From JASLBX01 sp036374175 (lineage in GTDB: Bacteria; Actinomycetota; Actinomycetes; Jiangellales; Jiangellaceae), in contig DASUUH010000124.1 in the NCBI GenBank assembly GCA_036374175.1, positions 50,528-114,527 on the forward strand: a stretch of 64,000 nucleotides of DNA. Reading direction: 5' to 3'. Positions within the stretch are counted from its first letter, which is position 1. Every line of letters starts with the position of its first letter. This document shows, in pieces, positions 8,148 through 15,249 of the stretch. The notes beneath the pieces were generated by a model. That model saw nothing but the letters and a program-made list of their open reading frames with translations. It did no database searches and had not been told where the DNA came from. The translations under genes were made by a program, and so were the position numbers.

Positions 8148-9393
8148 GCAGATCGAAGGCTCCATGGCGGTCGCCAAGGCCGTTTCGCTGTGCCGGCCGG
8201 AAGTCATCGCCGCCTACCCCATATCGCCGCAGACGCACATCGTCGAGGCGCTCAGCGCGGCCGTGAAGTCCGGGGAGCTCACGCCGTGTGAGTTCGTCAA
8301 CGTCGAATCAGAATTCGCCGCGATGTCGGTGGCCATCGGGGCATCCGCGGCCGGTGCGCGAACTTTCACGGCCACGGCCAGCCAGGGCCTGCTGTACATG
8401 GTGGAGGCGGTCTATAACGCCTCCGGTCTCGGGTTGCCGATTGTCATGACGGTGGCGAACCGAGCGATCGGCGCGCCGATCAACATCTGGAACGACCACA
8501 GCGACTCGATGTCGCAACGCGATTCCGGCTGGATCCAGCTCTACGCCGAGGGCAACCAGGAGGCTCTCGACCTGCACATCCAGGCATTCCGGATCGCCGA
8601 GGAACTTTCCCTGCCCGTGATGGTCTGCATGGACGGGTTCGTGCTCACCCACGCATACGAGCGGGTCGACGTGCCGAACCAGGCCCAGGTGGATGCCTTC
8701 GTGCCGCCGTACGAACCCCGGCAGGTCCTCGACCCGGCCGACCCGGTGTCGATCGGTGCGATGGTCGGTCCTGAAGCGTTCACCGAGGTTCGTTACCTCG
8801 CACACGTCAAGCAACTGCAGGCGCTGGAAACCATCCCAGCCGTTGCGGCGGAGTTCGCGGCGAAGTTCGGCCGCGCCTCCGGCGGCCTGCTGCACACCTA
8901 CCGCTGCGACGACGCCGAGACGATAGTGGTCGCACTGGGTTCGGTTCTCGGCACCCTCAAGGACACCGTGGACGAGTTGCGGGGCATCGGCGTGAGGATC
9001 GGCGTTCTTGGGTTGACTTCCTTCCGGCCGTTCCCGCTGCAAGCCGTGCGCGAGGCCCTCCGGGACGCCAAGCGGGTCGTGGTCGTCGAGCGGGCCTTCT
9101 CGGCCGGTATCGGCGGCATCGTCTCCGCGAACGTCCGGATGGCACTGTCGGGACTTTCACTGCACGGTTACACGGTCGTAGCGGGGCTCGGAGGGCGAGC
9201 GATAACTCAGGCGTCCCTGCACCGGATGCTCACCGATGCCGTCGACGACCGGCTCGAGCCGTTGACCTTCCTGGATCTAGACCGCGGCCTGGTCGAACGC
9301 GAGCTGCAGCGAATGCGCCGGCAGCGCCGCTCCGGGCCGACCGCCGAGAACATCCTCCGTGACGTGGGCGCAGTTGCCGCCCGGATCTCGTAA
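8140..9393 (+). CDS. 2-oxoacid:ferredoxin oxidoreductase, alpha subunit
   Basis: Protein of 417 residues, normal for the alpha subunit. Seen: YPISPQTHIVEAL near residue 26, the ESEFAAMSVAIGASAAGART region with TATASQGLLYM that contacts thiamine diphosphate, and DHSDSMSQRDSGWIQLYAEG near residue 117, typical of PorA/VorB. A second domain (about 260-400) carries LGSVLGTLKDTVDEL and VVVVERAFSAGIGG. GTG at 8140 lies inside the end of the gamma gene. With gamma and beta it oxidatively decarboxylates a 2-oxoacid to an acyl-CoA and passes electrons to an iron-sulfur acceptor. Confidence 0.92.
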   Translation: MLEQIEGSMAVAKAVSLCRPEVIAAYPISPQTHIVEALSAAVKSGELTPCEFVNVESEFAAMSVAIGASAAGARTFTATASQGLLYMVEAVYNASGLGLPIVMTVANRAIGAPINIWNDHSDSMSQRDSGWIQLYAEGNQEALDLHIQAFRIAEELSLPVMVCMDGFVLTHAYERVDVPNQAQVDAFVPPYEPRQVLDPADPVSIGAMVGPEAFTEVRYLAHVKQLQALETIPAVAAEFAAKFGRASGGLLHTYRCDDAETIVVALGSVLGTLKDTVDELRGIGVRIGVLGLTSFRPFPLQAVREALRDAKRVVVVERAFSAGIGGIVSANVRMALSGLSLHGYTVVAGLGGRAITQASLHRMLTDAVDDRLEPLTFLDLDRGLVERELQRMRRQRRSGPTAENILRDVGAVAARIS

Positions 9394-9404
9394 AGGGAGG
9401 ACCC

Positions 9405-10424
9405 GTGGCCGTCCAACCGATCAAGTTCTACCAGACCGGCAGCTTCGTCGTCGGCAACCGACTGCTCCCGCCAGAGCAGCGCTCCGTACAGGCCGATCCA
9501 CAGCGGGCCAATGCCCTGACCTGCGGCCATCGGGCCTGCCAGGGCTGCGGTGAAGCACTTGGGGCGCGGTATGTCGTCGACACCGCCATGCGGGTCACCG
9601 GCAACCAGCTCATCGCAGTGAATGCGACCGGATGCCTGGAGGTGTTCTCGACGCCGTACCCGGAGACGTCGTGGCAACTGCCGTGGCTGCACTCGCTGTT
9701 CGGCAACGCACCCTCGGTGGCGACCGGAGTGGCGGCCGCGATGCGGGTCAAGGGCCGCAGTGACGTCCGCGTGCTCGCCCAAGGTGGCGACGGGGGCACG
9801 GTGGACATCGGCTTCGGCACCCTGTCCGGAATGTTCGAACGCAACGACGACGTGCTGTACGTCTGCTACGACAACGAGGCGTACATGAACACCGGCGTCC
9901 AGCGTTCCGGGGCGACCCCGCCGGCGGCGCGTACGGCCACCACTCAGGTGGTTGGACCCGAGCCGGGCAATGTGTTCGGCCAAGGCAAGAACGCCGCGTT
10001 GATCGCGATGGCCCACGAGATCCCGTACGTCGCCACCGCGACAGTGGCCGAGCTGCGCGACCTCGAGGCGAAGGTCGAGTACGCGATGACTCTGCGCGGT
10101 GCCCGCTACCTGCACGTTCTCGTGCCGTGCCCGCTCGGCTGGGGCAGCGCGGCATCGGACACCATCCGGCTGGCGCGGCTGGCCAAAGAATCCGGCCTTT
10201 TCCCCGTCTTCGAGGCCGAACGCGGCGAGGTGACCAGCGTCTCCAAGATCCGCCGGCGGGTGCCGGTCGAGGAGTACCTGCGCATTCAGCGCCGGTACGC
10301 GCACCTGTTCGGCTCGTCGCCGCGGCCGGACGTGGTCGCTCGGCTGCAGTCGGCCGCGGACCGCAACATCGAACGTTTCGGCCTGCTCGACACCGAGATT
10401 GTCACTGAGGAGGTGGCCTCGTGA
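9405..10424 (+). CDS. 2-oxoacid:ferredoxin oxidoreductase, thiamine-diphosphate beta subunit
   Basis: Protein of 339 residues. Cluster-ligand cysteines appear in TCGHRACQGCGEALGAR near residue 44, and a further cysteine in NATGCLEVFSTPYPETSW. The thiamine diphosphate/Mg site is GDGGTVDIGFGTLSGMFERN, with DNEAYMNTGVQRSGATP following, as in PorB. VLVPCPLGWGS near residue 240 is also typical. An AGGGAGG ribosome site at 9394-9400 precedes the GTG at 9405, 11 bp after the alpha gene. It overlaps the next gene by 4 bp (GTGA), so the flavoprotein downstream is almost certainly part of the same complex or pathway. Confidence 0.92.
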   Translation: MAVQPIKFYQTGSFVVGNRLLPPEQRSVQADPQRANALTCGHRACQGCGEALGARYVVDTAMRVTGNQLIAVNATGCLEVFSTPYPETSWQLPWLHSLFGNAPSVATGVAAAMRVKGRSDVRVLAQGGDGGTVDIGFGTLSGMFERNDDVLYVCYDNEAYMNTGVQRSGATPPAARTATTQVVGPEPGNVFGQGKNAALIAMAHEIPYVATATVAELRDLEAKVEYAMTLRGARYLHVLVPCPLGWGSAASDTIRLARLAKESGLFPVFEAERGEVTSVSKIRRRVPVEEYLRIQRRYAHLFGSSPRPDVVARLQSAADRNIERFGLLDTEIVTEEVAS

Positions 10425-12049
10425 AGGACAAGCCGTTCGCGATCACCCTTGACGTCGGCTCCAGCCTGGCCAACAAGACTGGCAGCTGGCGCACCGAGCG
10501 CCCGGTGTACCAGGATCTGCTGCCGCCGTGCACCAACGCATGCCCGGCGGGGGAGAGCGTCCAGCAGTGGCTGTACCACGCCGAGGAGGACGGCTACGAA
10601 CAGGCCTGGCGGCAAATTATGGCCGACAACCCGTTCCCAGCGATCATGGGGCGGGTCTGCTACCGGCCGTGTGAGACCGCGTGCAACCGGGCCGAGCTCG
10701 ACGAAGCGGTCGGGATCAACTCGGTCGAGCGATTCCTCGGCGACGAGGCGATCCGGCAGGGCTGGACCGTGCCGGTGCCAGACACGCCGTCGGGCAAACG
10801 CGTACTGGTGATCGGCGCCGGGCCGGCCGGTCTCGCGGCTGCGTACCACCTCGTCATGCACGGTCACGACGTGACGATTCGCGACGCCGGCGACAAACCG
10901 GGCGGGATGATGCGGTACGGCATTCCGACCTACCGGCTGCCGCGAGACGTCCTGGACGCTGAGATCCAACGGATCGTCGACATGGGGGTGACCCTGGAGC
11001 TGGACAGTCCGGTCGAGAACGCGGCGGACGCCATGCGGTCCGGCGGCTTCGATGCGGTGTTCCTGGCCGTTGGTGCCCACGTCAGCCGGCGGGCGTACAT
11101 CCCCGCTGGTGACTCTGCCCGGATCCTCGACGCTGTGACGGTGTTGCGCAGCATGGAGGGCGAGGACGCACCACTGCTCGGGCGGCGCGTGGCAATCTAC
11201 GGCGGCGGCAACACCGCCCTGGACGTGGCCCGCACCGCCCGGCGGCTCGGCGCCACCGATCCGATGATCGTCTACCGGCGGACCCGCGATCGGATGCCCG
11301 CGCACGACTTCGAGGTGGAGGAGGCCATCGAGGAGGGTGTGCGGATGAACTGGCTGTCCACGGTTGCCGACGTGGGCGACGGCACGATCACGATCGAGAA
11401 GATGCGGCTGGACGAGTCCGGTTTCCCGCAGCCGACGGGCGAATACGAGGAGCTGGCGGCCGACTCGCTGGTGCTGGCCATCGGACAGGTGAGCGACCTG
11501 TCCTTGCTTGAGGGAGTCGACGGCGTGGTGCTCAAGGACGCCGTCGTCGAGGTCGGGACCGACATGATGACCGGGCACCCGGGCATCTTCGCCGGCGGCG
11601 ACATGGCGCCGTCCGACCGCACCGTCACCACCGCTGTCGGGCACGGCAAACTCGCGGCTCGCAACATCGACGCCTGGCTGCGGGGACGCCGCTTCGCAGC
11701 ACCTGAGCCGGCCCCGCTGGCCAGCTACGACAAGCTGAACACCTGGTACTACTCCGACGCTCCGAAGCAGCGCCGGCCCCGGCTCGAGGCGGCCCGGCGG
11801 GTCGGCACGTTCGACGAAGTCGTCGGCGGGCTCGACGAGTCGACGGCGCTGTTCGAGGCGCGCCGGTGCCTGTCGTGCGGAAACTGCTTCGAGTGCGACA
11901 ACTGCTACGGCGTCTGCCCCGACAACGCGATCATCAAACTGGGGCCCGGCAAGCGGTACGAGATCAACTACGACTTCTGCAAGGGTTGCAGCCTCTGCGT
12001 GGCCGAATGCCCGGCCGGCGCGATCTCGGTCGTCCCCGAACGCACCTGA
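10421..12049 (+). CDS. GltD-like NAD(P)H oxidoreductase with C-terminal 2x[4Fe-4S] ferredoxin domain
   Basis: Protein of 542 residues. An N-terminal dihydropyrimidine-dehydrogenase/GltD-type cluster domain (PPCTNACPAGESVQQW; CYRPCETACNR) leads into an FAD fold (VLVIGAGPAGLAAAYHL near residue 128) and an NAD(P) fold (IYGGGNTALDVARTARR near 260). The C-terminal 60 residues carry two ferredoxin-type motifs, CFECDNCYGVCP and CKGCSLCVAECP, the place normally taken by the separate delta (PorD) subunit. It probably transfers electrons between the oxidoreductase and NAD(P)H. It is the last gene of the operon, overlapping the beta gene by 4 bp. Confidence 0.92.
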   Translation: MKDKPFAITLDVGSSLANKTGSWRTERPVYQDLLPPCTNACPAGESVQQWLYHAEEDGYEQAWRQIMADNPFPAIMGRVCYRPCETACNRAELDEAVGINSVERFLGDEAIRQGWTVPVPDTPSGKRVLVIGAGPAGLAAAYHLVMHGHDVTIRDAGDKPGGMMRYGIPTYRLPRDVLDAEIQRIVDMGVTLELDSPVENAADAMRSGGFDAVFLAVGAHVSRRAYIPAGDSARILDAVTVLRSMEGEDAPLLGRRVAIYGGGNTALDVARTARRLGATDPMIVYRRTRDRMPAHDFEVEEAIEEGVRMNWLSTVADVGDGTITIEKMRLDESGFPQPTGEYEELAADSLVLAIGQVSDLSLLEGVDGVVLKDAVVEVGTDMMTGHPGIFAGGDMAPSDRTVTTAVGHGKLAARNIDAWLRGRRFAAPEPAPLASYDKLNTWYYSDAPKQRRPRLEAARRVGTFDEVVGGLDESTALFEARRCLSCGNCFECDNCYGVCPDNAIIKLGPGKRYEINYDFCKGCSLCVAECPAGAISVVPERT

Positions 12050-12080
12050 CCCTGCCGTTCGATCACGTTCGGCAGACGGC

Positions 12081-12120
12081 CCGACGTACCTACATGCACG
12101 CGTGCCTGTAGGTACGTCGG
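12081..12120. repeat. 40-bp near-perfect palindrome
   Basis: Outer arms of 14 bp, CCGACGTACCTACA (12081-12094) and TGTAGGTACGTCGG (12107-12120), are perfectly complementary. The inner GCACGCGTGC is itself palindromic, leaving one mismatched pair (T12095/C12106) in 40 bp. It follows the oxidoreductase operon by about 30 bp and precedes the DUF1697 gene by 45 bp, both on the plus strand. There is no T-run, so it is either a terminator without a classical tail or a binding site for a dimeric protein. Confidence 0.7.
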
Positions 12121-12165
12121 CAACACTGGTGGGCGGCCCACTCTGCCAGCAGATAGGCTGCCGGC

Positions 12166-12717
12166 GTGCCCACGCATATCGCCTTGCTGCGCGGGATCAA
12201 CCTCGCCGGCCGAAACAAGGTGGCGATGGCTGACCTGCGGGCCGTGGTGTCGGGCCTTGGCCACGCCGACGTCGCCACCTACATCCAGAGCGGCAACGTG
12301 GTGTTCACGGCGGACGATTCGCCGAAGCTTGCCGCAGATCTCGAGCGAGCGATTTCTGACTCGTTAGGGGTGTCGCCGTCGGTGGTCGTCCTGACCCGCT
12401 TCGAGTTGGCGCAGGTCGTGCACGACAACCCGTACCCCGACGAGCCGAATCCGAAGGCCTTGCACGCCGTTTTCCTCACCGTGGCGCCAACGCCGGCCAC
12501 AGCCGATGCCCTTGGCGACGCGTTGCGGCGAGTGGAAGGCACGGGCAGCCACGACTCCGCCCAGCTGATCGGCCGCACCATATACCTGCACACACCGGAC
12601 GGCTTCGGGCGAAGCAAATTAGCCGAGCTCATCGTCCAGTCGCGCAAGCCCGATCTCACCGGCACTGCGCGCAACTGGACGACCGTCACCAAGCTCCTCG
12701 CCATGTGTGACGGTTGA
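12166..12717 (+). CDS. DUF1697 family protein
   Basis: Protein of 183 residues that fits DUF1697: HIALLRGINLAGRNKVAMADLRA at the N-terminus, YIQSGNVVF near residue 41, an internal ALGDALRR region and an ending TARNWTTVTKLLAM, all family hallmarks. The function of DUF1697 proteins is not known; they are small cytoplasmic alpha/beta proteins. The GTG start at 12166 gives the canonical N-terminus. The gene stands alone between the 40-bp palindrome and the small PH-like ORF, with no obvious functional partner. Confidence 0.9.
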   Translation: MPTHIALLRGINLAGRNKVAMADLRAVVSGLGHADVATYIQSGNVVFTADDSPKLAADLERAISDSLGVSPSVVVLTRFELAQVVHDNPYPDEPNPKALHAVFLTVAPTPATADALGDALRRVEGTGSHDSAQLIGRTIYLHTPDGFGRSKLAELIVQSRKPDLTGTARNWTTVTKLLAMCDG

Positions 12718-12745
12718 TCACAACATCATTAGTTAGGAGTCATTC

Positions 12746-12889
12746 GTGGAGACTGCTGCCATCACGTCGTGGACCTTGATTCAGGAAATTCCTATTCCCG
12801 ACGACGTCAAGGACCTACTCATCGACAGTGAAGAGGCCGTCGCTGCCTACAAGACCTACCGCGACAGTGCAGTCTTCACGACCAGCTGA
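12746..12889 (+). pseudogene. Truncated bacterial PH-domain protein (47 codons)
   Basis: A 47-residue frame with GTG start at 12746 and a good ribosome site (TTAGGAG at 12733-12739). The sequence IPDDVKDLLIDSEEAVAAYK followed by TYRDSAVFTT looks like the start of bacterial PH-domain proteins, where a phrase such as VAAYKTFRDSAIFTT continues into KRLI and about 70 more residues. Here the frame stops immediately after VFTTS, and no continuation is visible in other frames downstream. It is therefore read as an N-terminal remnant, though a translated short peptide remains possible because the ribosome site is intact. Confidence 0.55.
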
Positions 12890-13035
12890 GGCGGTGGGCC
12901 TAGGTGTGAGTGAGCGCGGCGCCAGGATGGCGCGGACGTGCCACGGTCACCCAGTCTGAGCCCTACTGAGCCCTCTAACGCCAACTTGGGTTGCGAGAGC
13001 GGTCCGTGGGCACTCTGACGCAGGACAAAGCCTCA

Positions 13036-13125
13036 CCAAGATCGTGTACGGGCCGGAGTAAGTGGTCGATCCGCCCCATTTGCCGGGCAGAATCGGTCCG
13101 TTCTCCGGCCCGTACACGATCTTGG
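13036..13125. repeat. Dispersed palindromic element, copy A
   Basis: Perfect 23-bp inverted repeat: left arm 13036-13058 (begins CCAAGATCGTGTACGGGCC), right arm 13103-13125 (ends CGTACACGATCTTGG), around a 44-base loop. The left-arm end plus loop (from GGCCGGAGTAAGTGG to TTTGCCGGGC) is repeated identically over 38 bases in a second copy at 26786-26875. It lies between convergent genes, the PH remnant and the CsoR/CstR-type repressor. A terminator role or a REP-like mobile or architectural role are both possible. Confidence 0.8.
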
Positions 13126-13151
13126 AACCGAATCCACTGATCTGTGGCGCA

Positions 13152-13421
13152 CTAGGCGAGGGACAGGAACAGCTTCTCCATCTGCGCGATGTCCGCCTGC
13201 TTCGCGCCGTCGTCGGCGTCAGAGCTCATGCACTGCTCCAGCCCGTTGGAGATGACGCGGAAGCCAGCCCGGTCCAGTGCGCGTGAAACCGCGGCTAGTT
13301 GCGTCACAACCTCTGTGCAGTCGCGGCCCGCTTCGATCATGCCGATGACGCCGCGGATCTGGCCCTCGGCCCGGCGCAGTCGCTTGATGACATCCGCAGC
13401 GGCGGTGTCGTCCACCTTCAT
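13152..13421 (-). CDS. cstR: CsoR-family repressor, CstR-like (persulfide-sensing type)
   Basis: An 89-residue all-helical CsoR/RcnR-family regulator: VIKRLRRAEGQIRGVIGMIE (DNA-binding helix), GRDCTEVVTQLAAVSRALDR and GLEQCMSSD. The two cysteines are 29 residues apart, as in both CsoR and CstR, but the position 25 residues after the first cysteine, a Cu(I)-binding His in CsoR, is Gly here. Two Cys without that His is the pattern of persulfide-sensing CstR. Neighbouring sulfur genes agree. The ATG at 13421 is fixed by GGGAGGTACGA. The gene is divergent from the rhodanese, with two candidate operators between them. Persulfide specificity is inferred. Confidence 0.85.
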   Translation of the reverse strand: MKVDDTAAADVIKRLRRAEGQIRGVIGMIEAGRDCTEVVTQLAAVSRALDRAGFRVISNGLEQCMSSDADDGAKQADIAQMEKLFLSLA

Positions 13422-13447
13422 TCGTACCTCCCTGACGTCTATCGAAG

Positions 13448-13467
13448 CATACACCCCCTGGGGTATG
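13448..13467. promoter_or_regulatory. CsoR/CstR-type operator O1
   Basis: CATACACCCCCTGGGGTATG, an imperfect palindrome with CATAC/GTATG outer arms and a C-run followed by GGG. This is the GC-rich core with AT-flanks typical of CsoR-family operators. It lies about 27 bp upstream of the cstR start and so probably mediates autoregulation. Confidence 0.65.
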
Positions 13468-13494
13468 AGCAGAGCGTGCTAGCATCATCTTGAA

Positions 13495-13510
13495 ATACCC
13501 CCCTGGGTAT
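13495..13510. promoter_or_regulatory. CsoR/CstR-type operator O2
   Basis: ATACCC-CCCT-GGGTAT, a perfect 6-bp inverted repeat with a 4-base spacer, directly before the rhodanese ribosome site (GGAGGAAGG at 13513). Repressor bound here would block transcription of the rhodanese, persulfide-dioxygenase-like and SulP genes. Assignment rests on resemblance to CsoR-family sites and location. Confidence 0.65.
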
Positions 13511-13525
13511 ACGGAGGAAGGAAGA

Positions 13526-13855
13526 ATGAGAGAAGTAAGCCTGGATGCCTTCGCGGCCGCACACGCGGACGGCGCGGTGGTGATCGACGTCCGTGAGCCG
13601 TACGAGTACGCCGCCGGTCACGTGCCTGGAGCGCGGCTGCTCCCGCTCGCCCAACTGGGCCTGTACGCCAACGAACTACCGCGCAATGAGCGGGTCTACG
13701 TCATCTGTGCCACCGGAAACCGGAGCCTTGCGGCGGCCGGATTCCTAGCGCGCCAGGGCATTGACGCAATCTCGGTTGCCGAAGGCACCAGCGGCTGGCA
13801 GGCCACCGGCCGGCCGGTACAGCGTGGCAGGCGATCCAATGCGGCCGTGCGCTGA
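13526..13855 (+). CDS. Single-domain rhodanese (sulfurtransferase)
   Basis: Protein of 109 residues comprising one rhodanese domain: VVIDVREPYEYAAGHVPGAR near residue 16 and the active-site loop VICATGNRS near residue 60, where the cysteine carries the persulfide. It moves sulfane sulfur between thiosulfate, glutathione- or mycothiol-persulfide and acceptors. GGAGGAAGG upstream fixes the ATG at 13526. It is the first gene of an operon with the MBL-rhodanese protein and the SulP permease, directly behind operator O2, so it is probably induced by persulfides when the repressor is inactivated. Confidence 0.92.
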   Translation: MREVSLDAFAAAHADGAVVIDVREPYEYAAGHVPGARLLPLAQLGLYANELPRNERVYVICATGNRSLAAAGFLARQGIDAISVAEGTSGWQATGRPVQRGRRSNAAVR

Positions 13856-13896
13856 GTCAGCACCCGTAGGAACAACACTCACTGGAGGGTTTCACC

Positions 13897-15249
13897 GTGG
13901 AAATCACACCGTTCCGCACACCTGGACTGGGTGACCAGACATACCTGCTGACTCACGGCGGCAAGGGTTTGCTGATCGACCCGCAACGCGACATCGATCG
14001 GTTCCTTGACGTCGTCACCGATCGTGACATCGAGTTGCGCCTGGTCCTCGAGACGCATCTGCACAACGACTACGTGTCCGGGGCCGAGCAGGCGGCGCTA
14101 CGCACTGGTGCCGAGCTCGTACTGCCGGCCGCGGCGGCCCCGGCCTACCCGCATACGCCTGCCTTCCACATGGAGGACCTCAAGGCCGAAGGCTTCACCG
14201 TCCGGCCGATCCACACACCTGGGCACACCCCGGAACACACCAGCTACCTCGTCTTCATCGACGGCGAGCCGGTGGCATTGTTCTCCGGCGGCAGCTTGCT
14301 GGTCGGCTCGGCCGGCCGCCCGGACCTGCTCGGTGCTGAACGCGCCCGCACGCTTGGCAAGTTGCAGTACGGTTCGGTGCACCGACTGGCCGGACTCCCG
14401 CGGTCGGTGGGGCTGTACCCGACCCACGGCGAAGGTTCGTTCTGCACCGCCACCAGCGCCGGTCAGTACACCTCGACCGTTGGTGACGAGATCGACACAA
14501 ACCCATTGCTCACCATCGGCGACGCCGAACAGTTCGCGGACGAACTGCTCGCCTCCCCGATGCCGATCCCGGCCTTCTACAAGCACATGGGACCGGCCAA
14601 CACGCTCGGGGTGCCACCGATGCCGGCGATCAGCGTCCCGGAGTTGAGGTACGCGGACCTCGAGCAGTTGCCCGAGGATACACAGGTCGTGGACATCCGC
14701 CCGGCCGCTGCCGTCGCGACCGGGCACCTGACCGGTTCGGTGAGCATCGAACTCACCGACGATTTCGGCAGCTGGGCGGGATGGCTGCTGCCCTACCAGA
14801 CGCCGCTCGTTCTCGTCGCCGAGCCAGGCCAGGACGTGAACGAGGCCGCGACCCAGCTGGCCCGGGTCGGGATTGACACGGTGCTGGGCGTGGTGCGTGA
14901 CCTGGACGCAGCCCCGACCAGCCGGTTCGAGCTGCTCGACGTGCCTGCCTTCGTGCAGCGGATGGGCGACAGCTCGACGCAGGTGCTCGACGTCCGGATG
15001 CCGAGCGAACGCGCGACGGTGCGCCTTGACGGTGCGATCGAACGATTCGTCGCCGAACTGGTCACCGACGGCATTCCCGCCGAACTCGAACCCGACCATC
15101 CGGTGTTGGTGATATGTGGCAGTGGCCGCCGCGCGGTCATCGCCGCCACCTTGCTGGAGCAGGCGGGCTTCCAGCCGGCCGTCCTCGTCGGTGCTGGAGT
15201 CGCAGAGGTCGCGGCCCTGACCGCAGGGACGGGACGAAGCAACGCGTGA
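13897..15249 (+). CDS. MBL-fold persulfide-dioxygenase-like protein with two rhodanese domains
   Basis: Protein of 450 residues. Residues about 1-240 form a metallo-beta-lactamase fold of the ETHE1/Blh/CstB type: ETHLHNDYVSGA, HTPGHTPEHTSY, LFSGGSLLVGSAGRPDL and LYPTHGEGSFC supply metal ligands; Y replaces the second His of HxHxDH, common in this branch. Two rhodanese-like domains follow. The first lacks an active-site Cys (VAEPGQD); the second has VICGSGRRAV with a Cys. This is the architecture of CstB-type enzymes that oxidise low-molecular-weight persulfides to sulfite or thiosulfate. GGAGGG precedes the GTG at 13897. The end overlaps the SulP gene by 4 bp. Confidence 0.88.
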   Translation: MEITPFRTPGLGDQTYLLTHGGKGLLIDPQRDIDRFLDVVTDRDIELRLVLETHLHNDYVSGAEQAALRTGAELVLPAAAAPAYPHTPAFHMEDLKAEGFTVRPIHTPGHTPEHTSYLVFIDGEPVALFSGGSLLVGSAGRPDLLGAERARTLGKLQYGSVHRLAGLPRSVGLYPTHGEGSFCTATSAGQYTSTVGDEIDTNPLLTIGDAEQFADELLASPMPIPAFYKHMGPANTLGVPPMPAISVPELRYADLEQLPEDTQVVDIRPAAAVATGHLTGSVSIELTDDFGSWAGWLLPYQTPLVLVAEPGQDVNEAATQLARVGIDTVLGVVRDLDAAPTSRFELLDVPAFVQRMGDSSTQVLDVRMPSERATVRLDGAIERFVAELVTDGIPAELEPDHPVLVICGSGRRAVIAATLLEQAGFQPAVLVGAGVAEVAALTAGTGRSNA

